A stretch of 64,000 nucleotides of DNA from Chondrosia reniformis. Its lineage: Eukaryota > Porifera > Demospongiae > Chondrillida > Chondrillidae. Every line of letters starts with the position of its first letter. The stretch's first letter is position 1. The translations under genes and the position numbers were made by a program. The stretch lies in contig OX359193.1 of the NCBI GenBank assembly GCA_947172415.1, positions 5,202,501 through 5,266,500 of the forward strand. Direction: 5' to 3'. The notes under the pieces were generated by a model. It searched no databases and was not told the DNA's origin. It saw only the letters and a list, made by a program, of their open reading frames with translations. Below are positions 48,319-58,107 of the stretch, one piece after another.

Positions 48319-50764
48319 CATACATACATTATGTAACCTCACACTAGTCAAACAGGAAGCATTTAGACACTTTCATTAAAGAATAGAGAAGTTCAACAAT
48401 TGTTATAAAGGGTCCACATGTCCTAAAGATGCTCCAAAACTGCATACACCAACCACTTGAGCAATATGGAAGGATGCTTTACACAAGCATGTCGTAAATG
48501 AATAATCTAACACACCATTTTTTCAATATGCCATATCTACTTTAAAGTAAAACTATAGGAAACTAAACCTAGTGAGAACTTTGGATGAGGATACAAGAGT
48601 TTTCTCCTTCTCTCCTTCTCCACCGGGCCAAACAACTGTTTCTAGGAATTCTACCCTAAATCAATGACCTTGGGAACCTTTGTCTTCTTCTTGATCTTTT
48701 GTGAGTCCTTGGCTCTCTGTGCTAAATCTAGGGGTCTTATACGTATACACAATTTTGGCACCAAAAACAACATGTACAAGGAAATGATGTAGACATACAG
48801 CTCTCTTGGTTCCACTGGTCTTGAGTAGCTCCTTAATTTCTCTGGGTGGACTTTTAGTGATGTTCTTATAGTCCTGTACAGAGAAGGTCCTTTTTGTCTT
48901 TCCATTTGTGAGGGCATGCATGCTCTTCTCTTTAGTTTCACCAGCATCCTGATTAGGGTATTGCGGAGTGCTCTTTGGGGTAGCAGGTGCAGATGAGACA
49001 ATCTTCTTTTCTTCGTGGAATGGCTGCGCTGTTTCGTGTTCCAAGAAACTGGCAAAGGAAGCATTATCGTCATCATCCCCATGACTAAAATTTTCCATTT
49101 CTTCTTGACTTTCAAGAGCTATAGTATCATTATCATCTTCTGCGTGTTTCTCTTTTCCTATATAGGTAATACAGACAACATCTTACATTTGTGCGCTAAG
49201 GTGCAAAAAGGGACAAATGACACTGTACATTAATTATCTAACACAATGTTCAGGGATTTTCGAGGGGGTGGGGGTAGGGTGGCTTTTGGCCTCCTTAGAG
49301 AAAATCAATTGCCCATTTTGAATAGCTAATAACCATATTGAGCTACTGAAGAAGTGGAAACGTCCACTTCTCAAGAGACACGCTGCGTCTCTACATGTTC
49401 AAAAGACTAAAGATGTATCATCTCAATGATTGGCACAGTTAAAGAAATCCCCATCATCTAAGGATATTGAAATGGTTCTAATGTAACTGATTAAGATCGA
49501 AACACCTTAGAAATCATTTCAATTTTGTTTCTTTGACTGCTACGTGATTGCTCAAGAATCGTCTATACATTTATATTGAGGTTGCCCTCTTTAAAAGGTT
49601 AATATATTGGATTTTGCTTCCTTCAAGATATTCTCTAAAGACACTTTGATGTTCCATTTCCATACCTTCCTCATCACTGTAAGATCTGTCCATCGGTTCG
49701 TCTGCCAGTAAATCGTCAGATCCCATTCTGTGGTGTTGTGCTAAAACCTGTGGAGAAGGCGTATCTGACTCCCTTGGGTTTAAAGAACCCTGTTTCATCT
49801 CTAGACTGATGTGTTCCTGCAACCCCGGATTGATGAAACCTGCAGGATTGGTCCTCACAATGGGCACTGGAACACCAGAAACAGTTGTGGCTCGTATCAG
49901 GGAATGAGCTGGTGCTGTCAGAGCGGGCCGCATGTGATGTGACCACATGTGACTGGTGGGAGGCTGCTGGGTAAGGTAGCGCACATGTGAAAAGGCTGGT
50001 CTGTGTATGATCGGGTAGAGACTGTCGGCAGCAAATGCCACAGATCTGAAAGTGATGGTAAAACAACTGATGACATTACCATTTTTCAACATGCTACATC
50101 TACTTTAGAGTAAAAGGCCTATAGGGAACTATACCTAGCAACAGCTTGGATGAGGATACAAGAAATTTCTCCTTCTTCACTGGGCCATGTTTGAGACCAT
50201 GAAATCTTTTGAGGTACATATCAGCAATTACAATCAAGAATTGGATGGACCAACTACCTTGCATATACAGCTTTACTGGTTGGTCACACGCATGCATAGT
50301 CGGTTATGTTACAGGAACTACACTAGAGCAAATAAAATTATTTGATAACACTTCCTATTACAGCCCATAGCTTGTTTAAGCATCATGAATAAAACATATC
50401 TGACAAGTTACTCGAATTGCTCCTTCAACTAATTTTGCACATGGTCTGAAACATTCTAAGAAAAGACTACAATTTGTTTCTCCCTTTCCCCCGCAATTAA
50501 AATGGCTGCATTTAGGTCTATATACATACAACTTCTCTAGTACCTTGCTGTCTGGCCAGGCTCGGGTGCCACTGGCGTTACTCGCGACAAATCAGAGTCC
50601 TTCTTAGCAGGCGTACTTTCTTGTATATTGTTTTCATGTTTCTCGCTCACGTCAGCCGAATTTAGAGCCCTTCTTCCACTTTCAAGTTCCCTTTCTTCTG
50701 CTGCCTTGACGCTAGAATTCATAACGTGCTGATTCATTTTGACATTCGGATAGCTGCTTTCCAT
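29466..50764 (-). CDS. DNTTIP1: DNTTIP1 (TdIF1)-like chromatin protein with long N-terminal extension
   Basis: Exons in phase: 50764-50544, 50045-49666, 49157-48799, 48091-48051, 47870-47858 (13 nt), 47349-47302, 46212-46114, 43672-43634, 42079-42020, 39651-39610, 39493-39471, 37243-37207, 37131-about 37062, 31990-31930, 31195-31127, 30487-30429, 29893-29787, 29662-29466. Family landmarks: PSFNKELYQLVNDYLQ then MFYQAAGNVQ (dimerisation domain); YGYAGYRGKIYYVHPNLFR, YNTDNEDRKYLLEH and LTLQGG (DNA-binding SKI/SNO/DAC-like domain); KEVKNLEVQAFTLPKFIL. In vertebrates DNTTIP1 is a scaffold of the MiDAC histone deacetylase complex. The first three exons (about 320 residues, acidic, Ser/Pro rich) have no counterpart in the vertebrate protein and might be a separate gene. 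The join from 37062 to 31990 does not keep phase, so a small exon is probably missing. Confidence 0.82.
29986..30043. repeat. Perfect 22-bp hairpin in DNTTIP1 intron
   Basis: GATATAACAGGATTTAAGAA + GC (29986-30007) and its exact complement (30022-30043) with a 14-nt loop. It lies between exons 30487-30429 and 29893-29787. Confidence 0.85.
29999..30190 (-). CDS. Possible small Cys-rich protein nested in intron (doubtful)
   Basis: ORF of 63 codons starting MALLVSGCFCLNADDF, with eight cysteines in the first 33 residues followed by a basic PSKKKR. It lies wholly inside a DNTTIP1 intron on the same strand and ends inside the 22-bp hairpin. A GTAAGG inside it could be a splice donor, so it may be an alternative first exon. 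I do not recognise it; it could also be chance. Confidence 0.22.
   Translation of the reverse strand: MALLVSGCFCLNADDFIECSCPDYSNCPKCKENCPPSKKKRLSLPYLGRDITGFKKPMQYIAS
32329..32510. repeat. (GT)n microsatellite
   Basis: About 180 bp of GT dinucleotides with scattered GAGT interruptions, in the 5-kb DNTTIP1 intron. The open frames it creates (His/Thr repeats on the minus strand) are not genes. Confidence 0.95.
34120..34280 (-). repeat. Dispersed repeat family A, copy 6
   Basis: Reverse copy with CCCAGTGGAGAATAAG, CATCCAAAGCTCTC, CCCCTATAGGC and GCATGTAGGAAAATGG blocks, in a DNTTIP1 intron. Confidence 0.8.
35559..35655. repeat. 20-bp minisatellite, five copies
   Basis: Five near-identical units of ACACCCTGTCACCTAGCAAC in a DNTTIP1 intron. 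Confidence 0.92.
38036..38156. repeat. 22-bp minisatellite, about five copies
   Basis: Repeats of CATAGTCATAGGACTTATAG + GT in a DNTTIP1 intron. Confidence 0.92.
38743..39399. repeat. 34-bp minisatellite, about 19 copies
   Basis: Units CATGTGACACAATGTTGAGT + ACTCCCATGCACCA with very few variants (ATTACAC, CACCATG, AATCAC). It lies in the DNTTIP1 intron between exons 39493-39471 and 37243-37207. The three long minus-strand ORFs here are repeat artefacts. Confidence 0.95.
42148..42863. repeat. 24-bp minisatellite, about 30 copies
   Basis: Units CAGTTGTGTGCAGTGTCTAC + ATAT with a TATGTAT variant mostly at the two ends. It begins about 70 bp upstream (in gene sense) of exon 42079-42020, inside the DNTTIP1 intron. 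All three forward frames are open because 24 is a multiple of three. Confidence 0.95.
44055..44515. repeat. 23-bp minisatellite, about 20 copies
   Basis: Units GTAGGGAGACAAGGATCAGT + CGA, with two main variants (ATTAGTTGA and ATCAGTCGA) interspersed, in the DNTTIP1 intron between exons 46212-46114 and 43672-43634. Confidence 0.95.
44702..44740 (-). ncRNA. Hammerhead-like motif at left end of Penelope-like element (defective)
   Basis: On the minus strand, GACC...GGTC stem and GAAAC are kept, but the core reads TGAATGA instead of CTGATGA, so it should be inactive. Confidence 0.35.
44761..45340 (+). pseudogene. Penelope-like RT C-terminus plus GIY-YIG remnant
   Basis: Frame 1 (44761-45024) has ANGYPKGLIHKVL and LPYVKGLSETI, typical of the region after the RT domain in Penelope-like proteins. 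A frameshift follows, then HKSLNTLQSILTKLKTPKCQ and RAGVI. A further shift gives a CGEI..IGETCKTLPQRMPEH stretch that matches a GIY-YIG nuclease. At least two frameshifts and a stop make it non-functional. Confidence 0.75.
45500..45553 (+). ncRNA. Hammerhead ribozyme-like motif 3 (right end of Penelope-like element)
   Basis: CUGAUGA (45513-45519), extra A, stem II GACCC/GGGUC (5 bp), GAAA (45533-45536), C-GUC. Stem I starts with UAA (45510-45512) paired to UUA (45541-45543). The ACGU stem III is palindromic and could form in a dimer. Confidence 0.48.
45838..45975 (+). repeat. Dispersed repeat family A, copy 7
   Basis: Diverged direct copy in a DNTTIP1 intron: GAGCTTTGGATGAGGATAC, GCACTGGGATGG, and CACCCCTTATCAGTGAC. 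Confidence 0.7.
46845..47060 (+). mobile_element. tRNA-derived SINE, copy 2
   Basis: GAGGGAAACATGAAGGGGGAGCATTGCTGTGG-type 5' flank (broken here by small changes), a damaged box A (TAGCTAGTGG), box B GGTTCAATTAT, and the family's 3' TGTGGTTTGTTTATCAC. Confidence 0.75.
48258..48330. repeat. (ACAT)n microsatellite
   Basis: Nearly pure tetranucleotide run of about 70 bp in a DNTTIP1 intron. Confidence 0.92.
48520..48760 (+). repeat. Dispersed repeat family A, copy 8 (long form)
   Basis: Contains both the proximal block (GAGAACTTTGGATGAGGATAC) and the distal block (GGCTCTCTGTGCTAAATC, TTTTGGCACCAAAA). It directly adjoins the DNTTIP1 exon ending at 48799; reading through the splice donor gives a repeat-coded C-terminus (alternative stop at 48661). 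Confidence 0.85.
50090..50190 (+). repeat. Dispersed repeat family A, copy 9 (short)
   Basis: ACATGCTACATCTACTTTAG, GGCCTATAGGGAACTA, GCTTGGATGAGGATACAAG and CACTGGGCCA, just upstream (gene sense) of exon 50045-49666. Confidence 0.75.
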
Positions 50765-50994
50765 CGCTTAACTTGGATATCTTTTGCTGTTTAAATAAAT
50801 CGTAATAATCTGATGAAGAATAAGTTTATGGAGAGCCTTTCAAGAACGCAGACTGAATTTTGCTTCTTCCTTTTTCCTACCAAAACCAGCTCGATTTCTT
50901 GTGGTTTGTGTTACTTCCGGCTACGTCATATCCTTTTCCTAAGCATGCGCACATTATACTGACAACTTCCGATAGCTCAGTAGTACGTACAGAA
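50765..50994. promoter_or_regulatory. Divergent promoter, DNTTIP1-like / ARMC5
   Basis: 230 bp between opposed start codons. No clear TATA box. Confidence 0.6.
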
Positions 50995-53900
50995 ATGTCT
51001 GCTGGAAGCAGTAGTTCTGGTAGGACTAAGGACTTTGTCATGTCTCAAAGGAAAACTAGAGATGTCTCAAAACTAATAAAGGACTTGGAGAAGCTGGTAT
51101 CAAGACATATGAAGGAAAGGGAAGACCGAAAATTGAAGGGTCTACTTTTGTATCTCAAAGGGAATGTATTGCGCAATAGTGTCCATGCAGAACACTTCCG
51201 GACAGAAGGCGGTGTTTCGCTGCTATGCACTCTTCTCCAGAAGTATTCGTCGATCAGAGACAGTGTTATTGCAACTGTTATGAGTCTTTTGGCAAATCTG
51301 ACAGCTTTAGATGGCAAAACCAAACAGGAAGTAAGTCACACTATCATATGTTAGCAATGTGCTGCAAGTAGCATTATATCCTTCTGATAATGTCAAATTT
51401 AGATATATAGATATTTAGATAATATAGCTACCTACATGCACCCTATGTACCTATACTACCTCCACTGTGTCTTAATAGCCAGATTTCTAGATTGAGAATT
51501 TAGATTTTTTCAAGTAATTTGTCTTCTGCTGATACTGTAGTAGCAGAATGGTCAGCCAACATTTTTTATGTAGCCAAAGGTCGATATAGTTTATAGTTGC
51601 TAATGTGTTTGCAAGTTTGATCGCTTACTACTGCTGGTCAGTACACTGCAATTTGCTTGACTATGTAGTGTCACAACCTGTTGTATAGCACACAGGATGG
51701 TTTCAGGTCTATTAATTCTCTTTGTGTATTTAATCTGCATGAAGGATTCACAAAATAGCCCAGTGGAGAAGAGAAGTAATAAGTGAAATTCTTATATCCT
51801 CATCCAAAGCTCTCACTAGTTTTAATTCTCTATAGGCCTTTACTCCACAGTAGATGTAGCATGTAAGAGAAAGGGTGTGTTAGATTATTCATAAGGCTTA
51901 TCCATTCTTGAATATGAAATTGTATTGCCTTTTATTGCTACGTATCACTGATGTTTGAGGCTGATGTTGTTATTTGTTTTTTCTGCATGTGATTAGAGGG
52001 TGTTAATATGTAAATGTGCATGAGCTTGCAATGTATAAACTGGTAACTACATGTGTAGTGCCATTGTGTACATACATACAGGTCTACTATCCATTCTCAC
52101 ACATGCACCTGATGTAAGAACACATGTATGTATGTATGTACACAACAGCACGACACAGTTTATACATTGCAAGCTCATGCACATTTAGTAAACCTGTGTT
52201 CTTACATTAGGTGCATGAGTGAGAATGGGTAGTAAACCTGTGTTCTTACATTAGGTGCATGAGTGAGAATGGGTAGTAAACCTGTGTTCTTACATCAGGT
52301 GTATGAGTGAGAATGGGTAGTACAACTGTGTTCTTACATCAGGTGCATGAGTGAGAATGGGTAGTGTGTTCTTAGTATACATAACTACTTGTATGAGTGG
52401 CAGATTGTAGCTCAGTGGCAGAGCACTGGTGGTCATAACCAGCTGTCCTGGGTTCAATTACCGGTAATTGCTTCTTTCATGTTTTTTCTCTCTTCATAAT
52501 ATTTGAGATTGATTATAGTTACTTGTGGTTTGATTATCACTCCATTAGTTATAGATTTAGCAGCTCTCCTGTGGTTGATGGTGACCAATTAGTTCAGATG
52601 ACCCCTCCCACTGGAAATGGACAGAGTCTTGATTACCAGTTTGCTCTAAGAGGGAATCCCCACTAATTAGTGAATTGCAACGGGTTACTTCTTTGTAGTT
52701 AGTATAGAGGGGAAACATGAGGGGAGCATTGCTGTGGCAATTGTAGCTCAGTGGCAGAGCACTGGTGATCATAACCAGATGTCGTGGGTTTGAATCCCAA
52801 CAATTTCATCTTGTATGTTTCCCTCATCATGATGATGGTTATAATTATTTGGTCTGACTATCACTTTTATGAATCATGAGAAAGAATGCGATATAGTACA
52901 CATGACTTTAGCATCTGTGATGCATAATAGTAATTAATACCTTTTGAAGAAGCCATTTATGTCAAATTAAGTAGCTAATAAGATAGTGGAAGTTCCCCTT
53001 TTCTAAATCTTACTTTGCACATTTAATGCTTGAGATTTAGGTATTTTTTAAATGATAAGTAAGGGTTCATGCAGCCTTACAAGTATAGCTAGCAAAGGAA
53101 CCTTGACAACTGTAAACTACCATTTCACCAAGCACACGGGCACCACAAGGCACACAGGCATCAAACATTTAGTAAGGTGGTGCTTCCTCCCTATCCTCTA
53201 CTGCAGTAGGTATGTATTCATTACCAGTGACAAGCAGTGACCTGTAAATCTGTGATCTAGTCTTAATTGATCACAGTTGTAGTAGGCTATCCCTACTATT
53301 AACTTTGTGTTATTCGTATATGTAAAGACCTGCAATATGTATTTGTGTATGAATCTTTATGTAGTATTTAGAAACTTCTGCCACTTAATGTAACGGTATC
53401 ATTTGGTATATAAGGTTGACATATATGGATGCCTATACTTCGAATGAAACTGTAGTTATGCATGGCCTAATGTGTAAATGGCTGTTAAACATAGTGTCAC
53501 TGTGGGAACAATATTTTCTGATTTTTATGCTTGGAACACAACATACTATAATTGTGCAACAAACATATCCACTGTCACAATTATTTCTGATTTTTATAAT
53601 TGTGTCTGTGGGTATGTTTGTTGTGCAATTATAGTATGTTGTGTTCCAAGCATAATTTGACTGATGTTATCAAAGCTTCTGTATTATCTGTATTTCGTGT
53701 TACTTGTATGACTTCAATGCTAATTGCAGCTTGTCTATTGTAAGATCTGTGTCATTTGTGCATCTACATACATTGTATGTATGTATGTATAAGTTAATGT
53801 ACAGTACATGCAATAAATGTGTTAAAGATTAAAGAATGAATGATTATTAAACCCACGCACACCATGTTATATCACATATCATATATCTGAGGGTAGCCAA

Positions 53901-56900
53901 GTGAAGTACTGTTGTGTTTACATTAAACAGCAGGCCTATTCAGTATCCTTGAAAGTACACATGCAACAATCCAATTGACAGGCATACAGGTGGCTTATTG
54001 AAACTGATAAGATTAAAAAGTGTAATTTATTGGACCATAACCTTACTCCATTTTCTTATTATGTGATGTAATTTGTGGCCTGCATAGCTATGCAGCTGCA
54101 TACTTTTGTTTAGTTTAGTGGTCACTTGTGTTTTTGATATACAAGTAAAGAGGAAATCAGATGTGGCTTCACCGCTGGTGAATGCCACAAGGGAATCTGA
54201 TTATTTGGTTATTTAAGCAAATTTTATGTATTACATCTACGTACATAAATGCACATATTTCCATTTTATCTTATCATTAGATGGCTTCAGGAAAGAATGT
54301 GAATTATGTAGGTAAGTAGGTCAGCTATTTCTTTAGGCTTATAATGTTACTAGATTTGAGATCATCTTTAGACACACTCTGGTATTCATTTTTTACTGGA
54401 TGTTGTTTCAAAAAAAACTGAAATTTCTGGTGATAAAAAGCTACCTATGTAAATGCTCAAAAAGTTTGAGAACTGTTCAAGATGTTACTTAGTCTGACAT
54501 TCTTAATATTCACTTGGTTGTAATCTTAAATGTTTAAGCCAGCCATTAATGTAATGTATGTATTTGAGAAAGTCAAAACAACCTTTATAACTGACAAAAC
54601 AAAGTATACACAAAAAGAAATATCATATCTCTATCTGCATTTGAGACAAGCTTACTTCCATCCACCTCATGTCCATGTATACGTACATCTGTCTGCCTTA
54701 TTACTTATATTACCCTCTTTCATCTCCTCATAATTGCTTGTAGTTCAAGTGTTGGAGATGATTTGTTCTGCTGATGTTGTAAATTGTACTATGAGGTTGC
54801 TAAGCAACCTTTCAAACAAACTGAAAGATGGATCACTATTGTACAGAATACATCGGATGATTGCATATCACCTTGGTATCACTAATGATGCTAACTGTCA
54901 GAAGAGTTTGCTAAGAGCCTGCCGCCATTTTGGAAGAAATCCTAGCTGTCGTAAGGAGTTGTTAAAACATGAGGTAATACAATCCATATCAAAGTTAGTA
55001 GATGCCAAAGATAAGGACTTGGCACTTGATGCTCTGAACTCACTCTCAGTACTATCAACGGGCAATGTAGAGGCACTCGTGCAGGTCTGTGTGTTGCCAC
55101 ATTTTGCCAGTGTGATTGGCTGCATGGTTGATAGTGATGGTAAAATGCATAACAGTGCCACTGCACTTGTTCTTGAGTGCATGGAGCACCCAGAGTGTAG
55201 GCCTAGAGTGGCTGCTTCTGGGGGAATTCCAATTCTCATACAGCTAGCAAATTGTGACAAAATGGCCGCTACTTCACATCATGAAAGTAATATTGTAAGG
55301 GCACTTTGCCTTGCTTGTCACGATGTAGCATGTAGACAGGAATTAAAGACACATGACGGTCTTGATATTTTAATGAAGGAGCTCCTGTCAAACCATTGTA
55401 CTGTTGATAATTCAATGGTAAAGTTAATTTTACGAGCACTCATGGGTTACTGTTTTGATAGAGTAGCTATTGATTACATGGTCCACCGACTAAATCTTAT
55501 CAAGGTGTTAACTGAACGATTAAAGGAACTCGTAGCATGCCTCAGCAATCAGGATGAAGCTGTGGTACTTGCTGAAGATGATAACACACATTGTACTGAG
55601 AGTTCTCTAGATTTGGACACAGTTGAGAGTTTGTCTAATGTCTCATCAACCCCTAGTTTCATTTCTTCTGAGTTGCTGCTCTCAGATGATCCTAAAGAAG
55701 ACACCCCTGCTTCAAGTGTAGGATCACCGCTAAGTACCACATCGTCTCCTTTATTGGGTGATCAGGAAATTGGGGGTTCTACCCACGAGTCTCCCTTAGT
55801 ATCCCATTCACCAGAGTGGAATAATGATTCTGGAAATGAAGGCTCATCTCACACTTTAGCATTTTTTGAGAGCCTGGCTGAGTCTACTCCAGATCAACCA
55901 TCTTCCTCCAGAAAATTCACTCCAGATGTAACATGCAAAGGATTTCAGCACTCTCCGCACAATTTGTTGGACTCCATTCTAAAAGCTCCAAGTCCTTATC
56001 AATCCAAGGCTGCTGTTAAACACTTGGAGGCTCCAGGTATGGAGTGCATTGATCCGCAGGTTCACCCGCTCCTTGTCTTGCTATCCTGGCTCTCCCACAC
56101 TGCTGATTACTTGCCCCTCTTTGCCCAGGCAGACACTCTGGTGTTACTTATTGAATACTGCTCCTTTGATAATGGCGAAACAACCAAGTGTCTTAACATA
56201 TTAAAGAGGATACTTCAGGCAAACCAATGTCTAGAACTTTCTATCTTGGCACTTGCACCATCAAGGATCTGGCAGAGGATGTGTCTGAGGTTAAAGGGGG
56301 GTGGCAATGTGCCTGGTTCACCTGCAACGTATTCTCAGATAGATGCTGGCTGTAATCTTCCTAGGAAAGATGTAAAAGAAAAGCAGCTACCTCCATATGA
56401 CAGTGGCACACTGAAAAAGTCAGCGGCAGGGAGCTCAATTGATGCTCTGATTCTAGCTGGAAATTCTTCTCTTTCACCCTTGGACCTTTTGTCAGCTACC
56501 CAGGAATGTGCTGTTTCAACATGCGCCAGAAGAGGGGCAGACCTCTTGAGAAGTTTTTGTCAGAGTGCTAATTCAGACTTTGGTAGGATCATCTTAACAA
56601 GACTACTCCAAAAGGAAGAAACAGCTAAAGTAGCAGCTATTACCTTACCATTTGTATGCAGGTGAGTGGCACTTTATATCACAGACCTTAAGTTTAGTTA
56701 GTTTTGCTTCATTCACATATTATAATAATATAGTGTACACTTATTATACAATGCCTATGTATATGGTAAGGTTAGCTCATAGTGTATTTTCAAGTCATGC
56801 ATGTCTATAGGAAACCTTTTTTGTACCTTTTTATGTGTGTATACAGTGACCTGAAGATCATGAGAAGAATGCTGTCACAGCATAAAAAGGTCTTTGATTC

Positions 56901-57948
56901 TCTATTGTGTGTTCTTCAGCATTCTGAAAATGAAAGTCCTCTGATTATTTTCGCTCTGGACACTTTGTTTATAATGCTGCAGCAATGCCGTATTGGCATA
57001 ACCTGTCTGTTGCCATATTCAATACCCCCAGAGAGAGAGAGGACAACTCAACCTTTATTCACCAACCAACAGGGAAAGTCTTTACCACAAGATCCCACAG
57101 CACTACAACAGACACAGGCATCAAATGATGTATCCTTGTTTTCCACTGCTGGAGCTATACCTTCACCTTCCTTTTGCCCCAAGCTATCCCCTCCCATTGA
57201 TTTGGTCCCCTATACTGATTGTAGTCTTGATACTAGCGAACTGCAAATCACGCCCACTTCAAAAAGGGCTAGAGTTTTAGAGCGGACCTGTTGTTATACG
57301 GAGGCATGTAAACGTGAGCTACCCGATGTGGCCTTTCTGTTCCCCAATACTTCCAACCAGTCCAGTAAGGAACAAGAGTCTGTGCTTGTTCATAAGCATG
57401 TCCTCTCTTCTAAGTCAGAAGTCTTCAATGCAATGCTGACTGGCAGTTTTAAGGAATCCAGCCTATCTGAAATCCTTTTACAAAACACTGATAAAACCAC
57501 CTTTGAGTCAATGGTTCATCATGTTTATGGTTGTAGGAACTGTACAACACTATGCAGTATTCTTAAGGTGTCAAACCATGGCATGGGAGACAGTAGTGCT
57601 TCTAGCCATACTGACAAGGGCTCAAACTGCATCAGTCCTTCCAATGAGTGTGACACTTGGAACATACCCATCCATCTGGACCTGCTGGATCTTTCACGAC
57701 AATATTTCCTAGTAGCCCTACAAAGGGACTGCGAAAGTGTTCTTTGCCAGTGTATAGAACCTGATAATGTTGTTGAGCTCTTCAGAGAAGCTGATATACA
57801 TCAAGCAGACACTCTTAGCTCCCATTGCATTGAGCACATCTTCAGTATCAGCAATCCAGTATTAAGGAAGATCATCAATGAAAAGCTTTTAAAAAGTGGC
57901 CATATTTCAGAAGCTTTTTCTGTTCTAAAGAAATTAATCATTGTATAA
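50995..57948 (+). CDS. ARMC5: ARMC5-like protein, ARM repeats plus BTB domain
   Basis: Four exons in phase: 50995-51330, 54281-54311 (31 nt), 54744-56661 and 56847-57948, about 1128 residues (human about 935). The N-terminal half is helical ARM repeat (VSLLCTLLQKYSSIRDSVIA, NCTMRLLSNLSN, LLRACRHFGRNPSCRKELLKHEV, DALNSLSVLSTGN, NIVRALCLACHDVACRQEL). A Ser/Thr-rich linker follows, then more helical repeats, then a BTB domain (LPDVAFLFPN, VLVHKHVLSSKSEVFNAML, FESMVHHVYG). In vertebrates ARMC5 is a CUL3 ubiquitin-ligase adaptor that targets RNA polymerase II subunit RPB1. The BTB contains a long insertion (about residues 880-960 of the model). MSAGSS at 50995 is chosen over an upstream ATG at 50860. 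Confidence 0.9.
51740..51895 (-). repeat. Dispersed repeat family A, copy 10
   Basis: Reverse copy: CCCAGTGGAGAAGAG, CATCCAAAGCTCTCACTAG, CTATAGGCC, GTAGCATGTAAGAGAAAG. Confidence 0.8.
52188..52367. repeat. 44-bp tandem repeat, four copies
   Basis: Units GTAAACCTGTGTTCTTACAT + TAGGTGCATGAGTGAGAATGGGTA. An inverted partial copy (CCATTCTCACACATGCACC...TAAGAACACA) lies at 52090-52125, and an inverted CAGTTTATACATTGCAAGC pair flanks the region. Confidence 0.85.
52395..52550 (+). mobile_element. tRNA-derived SINE, copy 3
   Basis: TAGCTCAGTGG box A, GGTTCAATTACC box B, and TGCTTCTTTCATGTTTTTTC plus TTGTGGTTTGATTATCAC 3' body, as in copy 1. Confidence 0.83.
52690..52860 (+). mobile_element. tRNA-derived SINE, copy 4
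   Basis: 5' flank GTATAGAGGGGAAACATGAG, head TTGTAGCTCAGTGGCAGAGC, box B GGTTTGAATCCC, only 140 bp from copy 3. Confidence 0.83.
53525..53655 (+). ncRNA. 60-bp hairpin, candidate small-RNA precursor or foldback element
   Basis: Arms 53525-53584 and 53596-53655 are complementary at 55 of 60 positions with an 11-nt loop. Three of the five differences are G-U pairs in a plus-strand RNA, giving 58 of 60 paired. It is in the sense strand of ARMC5 intron 1. It could feed Dicer, or be a palindromic transposon. No expression data. Confidence 0.45.
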
Positions 57949-58107
57949 TTATGTAAATGAGTACATATGTATTTTGTGGTCCAATAGTACTCACTGATTA
58001 CAGTTTGTCAACCTGTTTTTATGTACAGTTCATGATATGATATTTTTAAAATGTGCTGTTTCTGAGAAATGTATAATATTACATATAACCACAGCTTATA
58101 GAGCATG

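Larger units (their letters stand above)
51331..54280. other. ARMC5 first intron, repeat-rich
   Basis: 2.95 kb with dispersed repeat A (51740-51895), a foldback with a 44-bp tandem array (52010-52367), two SINE copies (52395-52550, 52690-52860) and a 60-bp hairpin (53525-53655). No nested gene is supported. Confidence 0.7.

Noticed and set aside
49340-49380. Further hammerhead core (CTGAAGA...GGAAACGTC)
   Set aside because: CUGANGA and GAAAC are present but there is no room for stem II; it is better read as a simple GAAGTGGA/TCCACTTC hairpin.
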